A stretch of DNA of 64,000 bases, taken from positions 17,541,029 through 17,605,028 of the forward strand of contig OX467083.1 of assembly GCA_950106755.1 (NCBI GenBank), in the 5' to 3' direction. This DNA is from Climacium dendroides (taxonomy: Eukaryota; Streptophyta; Bryopsida; Hypnales; Climaciaceae). The number at the start of each line of letters is the position of its first letter. Positions within the stretch are counted from its first letter, which is position 1. Below, piece by piece: positions 51,076-62,529 of this stretch. Below the pieces are notes generated by a model. The model worked only from the letters and a program-made list of their open reading frames with translations, did no database searches and was not told where the DNA came from. A program made the translations under genes and the position numbers.

Positions 51076-53820
51076 CACTACAAAAAAGTTCCGGCAAATG
51101 TGACTACAAACAATGACTGCATAGTAGTCATTCTGGATACAATGACTAGAAAATGACTCCACGCCCTGCAATCATTGTGGACAAGTCACATTTGAGTCAC
51201 AGTGACAATAGAGTTATTTCTATCTTTTAAGGCAACGGATGGAGAAATGGATGAGAACCCAGAGGATGTAGATGCAAGAAAGAAATTAGAGGTAAAAAAA
51301 ATGCCTATGGAGCTACCATGTGTCGTAGACTCCAAAATTAATCTGACTTGGACATCAGGGGGCATTATAAATTTGAAAAATAATTTTTAAAATCTAGGAT
51401 TTAGAAACATTATTTTTGAAATCTAAGAAGTTTGAAGATTGTTATCTAAAATCTATGAATTTGAAGATTGTTATTTGAAATGCAGAAAATTTGAAGATTA
51501 TTTTCTGAAATCTAGAAAATTTGAAGATTGTTCTTTGAAATCTAGGAAATTTGAAGATTGTTTTACTAAAATCTAGGAAAATTGAAGAACGTTCTTTTAA
51601 ATCTAAAAATCAAAGATTGTTCTTTGAAATCTTGAAAATTTGAAGATTGTTATCTAAAATCTAAGAAATCTGAAGATTATTATCCAAAATCTAAGAAATT
51701 TGTGGATTACTTTTTGATATTTAAGAATAGTCATTTTACAATTGCATATGAATACATTCAAAATGCTATAGCAATACACCATATACCATACACCATATTC
51801 CATACACCATACATTGTAGACAAACACATAATACCCCATACACTTTATTTTGCATATATTTTATATGACTTCTCAAGCCAATTAGTATAAGTGTAAAGGG
51901 TTAAAATGGCAAGCCTTTTATACAAATGGGGTGGTAGGGAGTAAGGCAGACCATATGGAATTTGTAAAATGTAGGAATCTTGCTGTAGTTGTGTTGAAGT
52001 TGTGGTAGAGTAGGTGTACAACATAATGAGTCACTTTGAAGTCATTTTGTAGTCATTTTGTAGTCATAGGAAATCATATTGCAGTCGTCAAAAGTCATTT
52101 TGTAGTGACAACAAAGAAACAACATTGTTGTCTATGCTAGGAGGAAATAAGGCTAGATGATTACCTCTAATACCATCAAAATACCTTTGTGTATGTATGT
52201 TTCAACCTTTAGGATGTCAAATTACAAGCACCAATGTATGTTTGTTATAACCTGAACACATTTTCTTAAATCCCTTAGTAATTCAAATTTGATTCACCTT
52301 AAATATTTTCAAGTAGTATTTTAACAATGGTGCAACTTTTCAAAAGTTAGTATTAGTATACCAACAAGGGTTAAATTAAATCATGCAATGGATTTGGTAT
52401 GAGGGGAAAAACAACATACAACCACTAAATGTAAAGACCACCAATGATGCATGACTTGAAAAAAAAATCTCCTATTGGAAAAAAATGAAAATCAATACAT
52501 TAATGAATAAAAAGATGAAGATCCAAGAATTTCAATGATAAATAATTATAATGAGTGAAAGAGTATGCAAAATCATACTTGCAACTTTTTTTTCCTTCTC
52601 CAATGGTAAAGATAAGCTTGTCCCCTACAGTTGGGAGGATCACTTACAACATAGTAAATGATAATGCACATATTAAAGACAATGATGTCTTTTATGTACT
52701 AACTATTGTATGACTAAAGTATTACTTGAATAAGTCATTTCTGAGTCACTATGTAGTTGCATAGTAGAGGTCACGTAGTTGTACTATTGAGATAGCTCCA
52801 AATCATGGATGTGCTTCCGACGCACATCTTGAAGCACTTGCAATCAAAATGATGCCTGCACCCAGTGCAGGGATTTCAATTTTATATACCACAAATGAAG
52901 AAGTAGATTGTACTTTCATATTCATGTCGTATTGCTACATGAGGACAGAAAATACTAAAAACAACATTTTGTAGTTAGGGATGTTAAAGCATCCTAGTCC
53001 CACTTGTGTGGAAGTGTTGGTAACACCCTGAAGTTTATACGTCAAAAGTTGTGTATGTTAAATACCATATCATGGAACTCTACATCCCTCCCGATTTTGG
53101 GAGGCTTCGCAAGTATAAGTTCAATACCATGTCCCAGATCCTGTTGTGACAAATGCTCTCTCTAGGGTTTCTTTTGTGCCAAAATATCCTTTAGTTTGGG
53201 GGGTGTCAAACCACTTACCATCTTGCATTCTTGGGGGCATTCTTGAATCCATTTAATACTATAGGTACATAAGAGAAACCATAGGGAATTTGTGAGACCC
53301 TAAACTCATCCCTTCTTGTAAATCAAAAGAAGAAGCTGTTGAAATAATTGCCACTACGTACACTTTGTAAACTCAATTACTAAGCTGCATTGTCCCCTGA
53401 GGAAATACCGTTGTCTTTTGTCTTTATCTTTTACTGTACCATGTAGTAAAAGTACCCGTTTCTACATGTCAGAAATGGGATACTTCCCCAAAAGAGCATC
53501 GCAATCATTTTTCAATCGCACCAAAGTCATAAAATAGTTACATTAGAGAAATGAAAGTCATTGCAAGATCTGCCTTGGACAGTGGGCCAGTCCCCCATTA
53601 CTCACTCTGTCCCGTATGTACTCTCCAAACTCCAAGTATGGATGAAAGGCCCTTAACCTAAACCCGCAGTCACACTGTTGACTTATTAATGACTATTGCT
53701 TCCCTCTTCTACTAAAAGTGGTACAATCATGGAATGGCAATCATTCTTTAGTCGTTCCGGACAGTCACTCATTTCTAGTCATTGTTTCCTAGTCACAGTT
53801 GCCGTTGATTTTTTGTAGTA
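51076..53820. mobile_element. Non-autonomous CACTA (En/Spm-type) element, 2745 bp
   Basis: The left end CACTACAAAAAAGTTCCGGC, continuing CAAATGTGACTACAAACAATGACT, is inverted at the right end as TACTACAAAAAATCAACGGC, continuing CAACTGTGACTAGGAAACAATGACT. TAT flanks both ends (or TATAT, see findings). Subterminal AGTCATT/GTGACT words recur inside both ends, as usual for CACTA elements. No transposase is recognisable; the interior holds a 30-bp minisatellite. An internal TTTGTAGTG at 52107, with its own AGTCATTTTGTAGTCATTTT array, may be a second, older CACTA end. Confidence 0.85.
51385..51730. repeat. Minisatellite, about 30-bp unit, about eleven copies
   Basis: Units of the form GAAATCTAGAAAATTTGAAG followed by ATTGTTCTTT, with substitutions and small indels between copies. 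It lies inside the CACTA element. Confidence 0.85.
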
Positions 53821-54390
53821 TATATATTCTTTATGTTGGTTTGCATCTTTGAAATATATAAGAATGTTGTCCAAATAGCAAATGATGAAGATGTCTAAAA
53901 ATTCTTTAAATATGTCATTTATAAAGTATTGAAAGATGGCCACCCCATTCATAAGTCCAAAAGACATGACATTGTATTCAAAGTGGTCATACCTTGTCCA
54001 AAAAACAATCTTCCATTTATTGCCTTCTTTGGTATATATCAAATTGTATACTCCTCTTAAATTAATCTTGGTATAAATCTTTACCTATTCAAGTGGGTCA
54101 AAAAGTCCAATAATTAGTTACAATGGGTATTAATTCTTAATTGTCACTTTCTTGAAGTCTTGATAGTCAATACACATTTGTAAAGATCCATCTTTCTTCT
54201 TCACATAATGAATAGGAGCACCGATTGGAGATTTTGAATAGTAAATGAAATTTTAACTAAGTTTTCACAAATACATTTTTTAACGCAACAAAATTGTCTT
54301 GTGATAGATTATAATTCAACCCAAAAAGTGGTTGTGTACATTTTTCAAGGTCAATGGTGTAATTGTATAGTTGATGTTGAAGCAATATAT

Positions 54391-55844
54391 TTGAATAGTG
54401 GTCACTTTTGGGTACCTAAAAATGTTGTCTCATCTACAATGTCAATCCATATAACTATATCATATGACTTCATCTTTTAAATTTTATAAAGTATGAATTC
54501 ATGAAATGTAGTTTTAGTTGCCAATACTTACAATGTTTCAAGAAAAAAAAATTCATTACAATCAAAGAATTTTAAGAAATTTTAATTAATTTGTAGTTGA
54601 AAAAGTAAGTTTTGTCACATGTACCTAGAATCCTTAGAAGCAAGAATTTGGAATATCAAATAATTTTATTTTAACATCATTTTTGGATGCAATTTATATT
54701 TTGTGTACTAACATATAAAAAATTTAATTTCATCAATAAAAATTTAATAAATTGTGCACTATAATGCTTGCAAATCCCAAAATTTAGAAGTTTTTTCACC
54801 TCTATCAATAGATCCAAAAAATTATTTACTTTGAAAAAAAAACCTCATAGAAATATACATCTTGATCCTATTGAGGTGTTGTACTAATTTTTTTTCATTT
54901 TAGATTTTAATTACTTGATCAAAATAAACAAATTAGATAAACTTTGGAGGTTTTAAATAAGAATCACCTAATTAGTGTGTCCACAAGCTGACTATTGCCC
55001 ATTTGCATTCTTTTTCTCAAAGACATCTTAATAATCCTTGTACTGCTCTAGAAGTAGTCATATTGATAGTTATTGGACTTGTATAGGTTGCATATATGAC
55101 GCCATCTTTGCAACATACATGAACGCTCATTACAACCTATCTCTAGTTTCAACAAGAACATTGATTCAAGTTGCTCAATAACAGAGACAATTGCACTACC
55201 AACATCTTTCCTTCTTGCAATAAAAATAAACTACACATTAACAAGTTCAAGATTGTTTATGAATACAATGTCGATATTTTGTAGATACAAGCAAATTACT
55301 GAACAATTGTCTAAACTTTTTTGTAACGTAAAATGTAAAGATTCGAATAACATTAGTTCATCTAGAAAAAGCCAAGACTCTTGCATTAGAATGGGCTAAT
55401 TTTCAACATAGTAAGCAAAGCTAAATAATGCCTATACCATGACAATATTGTCAACTTTACAACTATTTTGCAATTACACATTGCCTTCCTCAAAATAATG
55501 AGCATTCACCTAATATCCAAAGTAGGGTGATTGAGAAGAGTCGCTCACAAGTTTAGACCGATAGACTCCATGGTGCTAAGACATATAAGGTCTACAAAGT
55601 GAAAGGTGACATTGACATGATTTCTTAAGAGAGAAACCTAGCAAGATTTGGTAGAAGTTCCCAAGGTTCGTTAGATAGATGGATAACTCACACTTATTAT
55701 CCCATTTAGTGACGCAAAAAGTGAATTCTCATTAAATAAGACTATCCAATAAGACTATCCATATAAATAGCCAACATCCTCCCCTACAAATGCAGGTAAA
55801 AAAACAAAAGTCAAATTGCTTGCTCCACTCTACTCAAATTGCAG
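54391..55844. other. Decayed 5' part of the retroelement and 3' flank of the peroxiredoxin-like gene
   Basis: 54391-55550 is AT-rich, and any gag or protease sequence expected there is no longer readable. 55550-55844 should include the 3' UTR of the minus-strand gene; no canonical polyadenylation signal could be fixed. Confidence 0.35.
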
Positions 55845-57785
55845 CTACTTCGCCTGGCTTGAATCCAATCCCAATGCTTCGAGACTCTCAGCGTTTGTAG
55901 GCTGATCAGCGAAGTCCTTCTGGCGGTGGTCCAACAACATCTCTCCTCCCTTGGCCATCACAAACGTAGCTCCTAATTGCCTAATTCCCCAGAGAAAAAC
56001 AAAGACAATTGCATTTTAAAACCTTGAAATCAAGGACATTCAACATATTTCACTACCACAAATAAGCAGTCAGCTTCATTGAACCGAAACCAATCGCTCC
56101 TCAGCAACCTCTACATCATTGATTATAATGAGACACCTTCTATTCACTTCTTGAGAAAACATTTCAGGTATCCAGAACTAGACTATTCTGACTCCATTTC
56201 CTAACCAAGATTCCACAATTTTTATAAGAACAATTTGAAGGATCATATTGTGAAAGATACAATTCAGAAAGGGTCAAACTTTTTATCACCAGAATCATGA
56301 AGAACATTGCATGTGTTGATCACAATATAAAAGAATACTGGACAAAAAAGAGTCTCCTCGTGACATACTCAAAGCTGCTTAAAACTCATGAGGCTCAATT
56401 TGGGGAAGAGCAAAGCGGGGACGTACCTGCCATCACCCTGCCAGTTCCCAGGGGTGTCCTTGGATTTCTCAACGGCGTCCTTCACCGACTTGTTAACGAA
56501 AATCATCTTAAATGTGTCCACCCATCCCACCTTGGTCAGTGCTAAGGCCTTGTGAATCTTCTTTCCGTTGTCAATGTACAACTCACTCTTCCAGAACTTC
56601 TTCTCCTCGAATTCCTCCAGCCCAAACTTCTCAAGTCCTGCGTATCATTATAAAATAGCGAATTATACATCATTATGTCACAAAACACTTCAACAAAACT
56701 AGAAAGTTACATTTGTTTTGAAAGGAAATCGATCCAGACAGAGTGTCTGAGTAGGTGTCGTCATTACCGATGCCAATGACGCGGACATTATTGGCCTCCA
56801 ACAGAGGCAGCATTTTGGCCATTTCCACCGACTGACCTCGACAGAGTGTGCAGCCGAATCTTCGAAGCACATGGATCACCACCGGCTGGAAAAAACATTA
56901 AGCAACCGAGTCAGTCATTTGCGACAGTAAGAGTATTCTAAAGACAATTAGAAACCTCTACTATTGACTGACTCCTGTTACCAGCCCTTTTTGTTTGGGC
57001 TAGTTATCGCCAGATTTCAACAAATACTTCGCTCTAGCTACAAGCCTAAAGAGAATTTAGGAAGAAAAATGTGATTATTTTGCCAGATTTTATCGCAATT
57101 TTGTCTAAAATCTGTGGTAAGTTGCCAGAAATTTTATTGCAGCTAGCTAAGTAACAAAAACATTCTGCAAATTCCGCCACAATTGATAGCCTAAATCAAT
57201 TTCTGAAGCCACCGCAGTACAAAACAAGAAATGCAAAAATAAAGACTCTCTGTTACCAACAGAAACTCATCTTGAATGGAGATGTCTACTATCTCTTCAA
57301 CGGTTGTCTACTGAACTTCCAACTTTGAATGATTGGATAAGAAATCATCCAATAAAATTATTTCAGTGATAGCATTTTTTATATAAAAACAGATGGCTCT
57401 TGTACCCAAAGTGACTACTCCACAGCTGAATACCAAATCTCCCCCTCCCATTACGAAATTTAAACACGTTTTCATCCACAACTTCATCACACGTACGTTT
57501 CAGTTTTTATCCGCAGTAGCATGGCAATGGAGTCTACGCTCGTCTCGGCTAATTTTTTCTAACTCAGCGCAAACAGTGATAGTATTCCCTACCTAAGAAA
57601 TGCTTCGGCGGTGGAACTAAACCCTCATTTCGAAAGAAAGCCCCGGCACAAGAGTTCAAAAATACCTGATCCTCCCAAAAGGAGCCCAACTTCACGTTCA
57701 CAGAATCTCCAGGACCCCGGATCTTCTCCACCTCAATGTCCTTGATTGCATCCGACACCGCCCGTGAGCCTCTCTCCGTCCCCAT
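55845..57785 (-). CDS. Peroxiredoxin-like 2 (AhpC/TSA_2, FAM213-type) protein, 194 aa, four exons
   Basis: Exons read 57785-57666, 56885-56768, 56637-56427 and 55980-55845; all introns are GT-AG and phases 0, 1, 2 fit exactly, giving 195 codons with a TAG stop. Exon 1: IEVEKIRGPGDSVNVKLGSF. Exon 2: VVIHVLRRFGCTLCRGQSVE with Cys52 and Cys55 in a CTLC motif. Exon 3: EKFGLEEFEEKKFWKSELYI and NGKKIHKAL. Exon 4: LGATFVMAKGGEMLLDHRQK. Known: this thioredoxin-fold family has an RRxGCxxCR redox site; animal members reduce peroxides or prostamide endoperoxide. The plant role is poorly defined, so redox activity is inferred. The start is the first ATG matching the family N-terminus; a longer open frame upstream (from 57893) lacks similarity. 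No signal peptide is visible, so it is probably soluble. Intact. Confidence 0.9.
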
Positions 57786-58243
57786 GGCTGTAATCAATCT
57801 ACCCCGCCAAGAGAAAACCAACAAACATAAGTGAAAGGCTTGGGTCCCCAATTCCCAAATATCCAAATTCTCACACACACATGCCCCTCTCAAACATCAT
57901 TCAAAGAAACCTGCAACCCACAATCAAGCATCAACAATCAATCAACATTCAAATGTCTGAGAAACCCATGGACCACCGTGCGCGCGGCTTGGTACCATCG
58001 CCTGCAAACAGTGTCTAACTCCAAAACATACCACCGTCCTCACGATCCCATCAACACACAGAAAATGAATCAAATAAAGAGCTTAATATGTGGACCTCCA
58101 CTGTCTACCGACGATAGCTGCAAGCAAACCGGCAAAGATCGATAGAAGAAGAAGAAAACCTCCGTCGGCGCTTGCACTTGTATTCAAGCTGCTGGAAGTG
58201 AAGGCTGGCAGTATACACTCCGAGACAGGAGTATTGGGCCCTT

Positions 58244-58251
58244 CTTTATAG
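58244..58251 (-). promoter_or_regulatory. TATA box of the peroxiredoxin-like gene
   Basis: CTATAAAG on the minus strand, about 460 bases upstream of the ATG. Transcription would start near 58215. A pyrimidine-rich TTTTCTTCTTCTTC tract follows at about 58145-58160, as often seen in plant 5' leaders. A leader intron is possible but not shown. Confidence 0.55.
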
Positions 58252-58969
58252 CGTGGGGCAACCTCTTTGGTGTACTGAACTGTAGAGTTATAAATTATAA
58301 GCTACGGACACGCCAAAGCGTCACTTTCATGGCTATCACACAGTTACTATTATTTGAATGGTGAAATTTTCATATTTTCTTGTTGGAAAATGAAAGGAGG
58401 TTTCAACGCACCAAGAATGTGACATTTGAATATCATATTCAAATTGGAAGGTAGGAGGATAAACAACCCATGTGGAACTATGAGTGGTTGAGCTCCTACT
58501 AATCCTAAATAACCATTTACACATCAAGTCAAAAGCAAGAATTGTGTGCAAAGTAAAATTTCAAACCTCATTTAGGCAATGTAAAATAATTTTTTTCAAA
58601 TCGTTTTGAACTAAGTTAATGTGGAAAATCAATTTATCTCTCATCTCCAAAAATCCTTTTGAGATTTAGAGCCTCCAATCAAAAGTTATGGACAAATTTC
58701 AAGGAACAAGTTGGAAGGGACATTTTCTTTGACATTTTCAAACATCACTTGTGAATTTTGTTCATACATTTTTCTAGAGGTTCATAAACACAAACAGATT
58801 TTTGAATGAAAGTTAGACTTATTTCTCAACTTTCATTAATTCAAAGTTTTTTGAAAAATGTTATTTTACTATGCCCAAATGAGGTTTGAAATTCTACTTT
58901 GAATACAATTACTACTTTTTGACAATGAGCGGTCAAGCTCTCATCTTCATCATTATCCCATATCCTTTG
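58252..58969. other. Upstream flank, AT-rich, no gene
   Basis: The composition changes from gene-like to AT-rich at about 58330. No element boundary was seen before the MITE at 58970. Confidence 0.35.
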
Positions 58970-59206
58970 GGCCAGGGAGGATTGACCCCCTTATTGCCCC
59001 GTGTTTTAACCCTAAGAAAAAACACTGAAATTTTTTTATTTGCCGCCCACCACAAAATTTGAAAATTTTGAATTCACATTTTCAACCAGAGACCCTAAAT
59101 TAGTTGAGATATGTGAAGAAATACAAAATTGATGCATTACAAAATAAGTGGCAGTTTTTACATTTACCCTTGAATGGGGCAATAAGAGGGTCAATCCTCC
59201 CTGGCC
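58970..59206. mobile_element. Mutator-type MITE, 237 bp, copy 1
   Basis: The ends GGCCAGGGAGGATTGACCCC and CTTATTGCCCC are inverted at the other side with one mismatch. ATATCCTTTG flanks it on both sides (58960-58969 and 59207-59216), a 10-bp target duplication in the MULE range (9-11). There is no open frame of note. Related to 62296-62528. Confidence 0.9.
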
Positions 59207-59649
59207 ATATCCTTTGAGGGTTCTTGATGGACAATGAATTTCATTATAAAAATGACCTCTCCAACCCCCATTCTCATCAAATGTCAATGGAAAAGTTCCT
59301 TCACACTTCCATTAGAAATTTTTTGATGGTAAATAGTCTATGAACTTCACATTGAACTTTCTTCCCAACATTAGACATTCTTTTTTTAAAACACCTGGGT
59401 CATTTAATTCTTATTGAATTCGGTAGGATCCCTAATCCCTGAAAATTGGCCATTGATTTCGGCATTGGGCACTATCAATTTTCAAAAAATTTGGCAATTA
59501 GCATAATAATATTCTGAAATTATGATATCCTTAAAAAACAATTAATTTCTACTGAAATTGAAAAAGGACTATGGTATTGATTTTGGAGATGTACACAAAG
59601 TGATGATGGTGGTTTTAGAGAAGGTGTGATTTTGGGTGTACCCATTTAA

Positions 59650-59969
59650 AAGTTCATTGCAAAAAATATGACTCACCATAGTCATATTCCACGTAGGATT
59701 TGTTTGTTTGTCCGGACAACTCAAGAAAAAGTCGAGCCCCCCCCCCTATAATAGTCAAAGTATACGCCATGTTGGCATACTATGACTAAATATGAGTATT
59801 TATACCCTTCAATCCATATGACTGGTGTTTGAAGTGACTGCTTCTAAACTACTGGAGTCAGTCATATTCCGAGTCATTTACAGTGATTTCTACTTGAGTC
59901 ATATTTTTTGATTTTACAACTCGTTGCAGTCATATTTTGCAGTCATAAAACATTGCTTTTGTTGTAGTG
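59650..59969. mobile_element. CACTA element end with subterminal repeats (fragment)
   Basis: The right end reads GCTTTTGTTGTAGTG, whose reverse complement starts CACTACAACAAAAGC. Inside are repeated AGTCATATT and GACTGCAAAATATGACT-type words down to about 59660. The opposite CACTA terminus was not found. Confidence 0.6.
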
Positions 59970-61230
59970 TTGGTTTTTGGACCATAGGGGAAGAGGCTTT
60001 GCCTTGGGAAAAGTTGTCATGAAGATTTTGGATTAAACAATGAAAGGATGAGATTTATCAATGCAATACTTTGCCCCAAATGATCTAATTTATAAACCAA
60101 TATGTAGGTGCATTCATTTCTAAAGTAATCTTGAAAGTTATCCATTGGCTACTTTGGGGCCTTAGTATCCTTTGAAGGTTAAAGTAACTGCACCAAATTG
60201 TGACCCCTTCTTAACATTGATCTCTATAAATTTGTGCTTGAAATACATTGCTTCTATTAATTAAAGCCTAAAGGAGCTTCTGGATATCCCTACTTTAAAA
60301 ATTGATAGTTTATTCATATAATGTCCTGAAAATGCAAAAGAAGAAAATCTAAAATATTTTATTGACTTTCAACAAGATTCAACACAAATTAAGCAATTTG
60401 ATTATGGGATCACTATTGAATTTCTTATTAGGACACAATTAGGTGTAATTACCTTAGCTAACTTATTTGAAAAAGCAATCCAAATGTAGAGCCACTCTTT
60501 ATAGGTCTTTTTATAATAATTTTTTAAGAATGTACTGAGATATTGATCATTTAAAAATTTGGTGAAGCATTGTATTTCTACATTCATCTATCTTTCAGTT
60601 AGAAAAAACACTTTTTCAATTATATTCATGTACTTTTTATCCAAAGTTGGTAGCTCCATCTACATTTTGAATTTTTGGGGGGCAAAAAGACTATTTTTAT
60701 TTGATGAAAAAATGAGATTTATTTTGAAACTATAGTGCAATTTGACCATATGGTATCAAAATGAAAAGGGTTATCTTGTAGTATAGCTTTTTCAAACTTG
60801 AGGTATAAATTAAGGAAGGATTTGATAATTCTATAAAAAAAAAATAACTCTAATAATTTCCAGGGTAATATAAATTAAATGTTTGTTCATTTTGGATTCC
60901 ATGATCAACTCCAGAATATTATTCAAAAGTTTGTTGAGGTATTCCATTTCACATTGAACAAGTCAAAATATTTAGGAAAAGATGTTCTTCTAAAGTAAGA
61001 CATGGCGTAATTTTCATGGTTCTTGTAAAAGATCACTTGTTGCTTTGAGTTCATATTTTTGGATCTTCAACTACATTCTGGGGCCTCTTGCATATAATTA
61101 TATAAACTTGAGTGAAGTTTGGTTGGGTTCTTTTAATGATAGTAGTTCTATACGTGCATATGTTCAATTGTATGAATTTATTCCATACATTGTAGTTGTT
61201 GCCTCCTTTCTTCTAGAGCCTTCTAGTAGG
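59970..61230. other. AT-rich non-coding stretch
   Basis: I see no gene or defined repeat here. Confidence 0.35.
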
Positions 61231-61672
61231 TGATACCAATGACGCTAGCATGTGAACCTAGAAATGCAAGCCTATGAACCTTGAGCCTAAGTATAAGTAG
61301 GTATTCACTACTAGAAAATTTCGTATTTCTGTTGTTTTGGTCGCGTTGATCCGGTCAAAATCTGACAGAAATCTGTTGAAATCAACAGATTTCTGTTAGA
61401 TTTTGACCGAATCAACGCGACCAAAACAACAAAAATATGAAATTTTCTAGTAGTGATTCTACACTATTGAAGGTGCCTATAACATAAATATCTTATAACC
61501 ATAGAAGGTGCTGGTAACATAAATACCTATAATATAGACACATATAACACAAATATTTTATAACCATGGAAGGTGTTTATAACATAGATACCTATAATAT
61601 AGGAGCTTAGGCTTTTAGACTTATGGACTCAAGATCCTAAGTTCACATGCTAGCAATTGTGTGGGTGATACA
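61231..61672. mobile_element. Inverted-repeat element carrying a nested CACTA MITE
   Basis: GCTAGCATGTGAAC at 61244-61257 is inverted at 61641-61654, and the similarity continues inward (CTAAG/CTTAG words). The interior has degenerate tandem TATAACATAAATACCTATAA units. MITE C sits inside at 61306-61455. Related sequence occurs at 5672-5790 and 38745-38895. Confidence 0.6.
61306..61455. mobile_element. CACTA-type hairpin MITE C, 150 bp
   Basis: Starts CACTACTAGAAAATTTCGTA and ends with its inverse (...TTTTCTAGTAGTG). The long hairpin shares the GTTGTTTTGGT/GACCAAAACAAC core with MITE B. ATT flanks both ends (61303-61305 and 61456-61458). Confidence 0.92.
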
Positions 61673-62295
61673 AATGGTCTCATAACATAAATAAGAAAGT
61701 AAGAGCCTTAACAATGAATTAAAGTTCACCTTTCGAATTCATTCAAGTTGCATTCTAAGAGCATTAATTAGAGGTTAGTCAAATCAATCCAATATAAACT
61801 TAGCAACATTACTCAATGTAGTGGAAACGAATCTATTGCCCCAATCATGCCCTCCATGCATTTTTTTTGGTTTTTTGGGGGGATACAAAGCTATTTCCAT
61901 GGGCAATGTCTGATGCCAAATTTTGGAGGGACAATTAGACTATGACCATGGTTACAGAAAAAAAAAAAAAAAAACGCCCCTACCGGAACTTACAGGGCTT
62001 CTATACCGAGCCCTGCCTGGAGATGCTCCACCACAACACCATTTCCACCATCAAATGTGAACACACCTAGAAAAATAGAATCATCACATGCAAAGGAAAT
62101 TCTACAGACGTAGAGTCTCCATTCGCTACAGTTGAAAGTGCCCTATGTTGTGCTTGGGCAGGCCCCTACCCATTTATAGTACACACATAAAAGTACACAT
62201 GTTCCAGAAAAGAGTTTCTTTAATAAGTACCGAAAGCCAGTCTGCTGTTGAAGCGACTTTTTAAAAAGCTGATTGTGTTTTAGGGGAAGATAAAC

Positions 62296-62528
62296 GGCCA
62301 GGGTGAAACTGATCCCCCCCGTTTTACCCCTGGGGAAAACGCTGTGGAATTTTTTATTTGCAATCAGATGAATTTTTTTTGCAAATTCTGAATTCAGATT
62401 TGCTATCAGCGGCCCCAAATTAGCTTAGGGATAGTGTAGAAATATAAAAAATCATGGCAAAAAAATAGGGGGCTTTTTTTCACAATTAACCCTGGCCAGG
62501 GCAATGAGGGGGTCAGTTCTCCCTGGTC
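62296..62528. mobile_element. Mutator-type MITE, 233 bp, copy 2
   Basis: Left end GGCCAGGGTGAAACTGATCC, right end inverted as GACCAGGGAGAACTGACCCC. The interior shares TTTTTTATTTGC and TTCTGAATTCAGATTTGC-type blocks with copy 1. Flanks AAGATAAAC and AAGATTAAAC are an imperfect 9-10-bp target duplication. Confidence 0.82.
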
Positions 62529-62529
62529 A

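Larger units (their letters stand above)
50430..54390 (-). pseudogene. Chromovirus (Ty3/gypsy) RT and RNase H relic, split by a CACTA element
   Basis: From high to low: YTIDLEKCTQPLFGLNYNLS (about 54360-54300) and [31 protein letters not shown] (about 54220-54120). RT follows with FWTRYDHFEYNVMSFGL, AIFQYFINDIFKEFLD and an active site reading YLDN where YLDD is expected. It stops at 53821 where a CACTA element begins and resumes at 51075 with VVLKKLQNDDLYAKLEK. RNase H at about 50860-50430 reads [43 protein letters not shown] (frame shifted) and VYVNHKNLEYFMS-like sequence. Many stops. It probably belongs with the integrase/chromodomain half at 40650-42030. Confidence 0.85.

Noticed and set aside
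51385..51730. CRISPR-like array
   Set aside because: Units are contiguous and degenerate with no unique spacers; it is a minisatellite in eukaryotic DNA.
57786..57893. N-terminal extension of the peroxiredoxin-like protein from an upstream in-frame ATG
   Set aside because: The added residues show no family similarity, and the shorter start fits the usual N-terminus; the extension looks like 5' leader.
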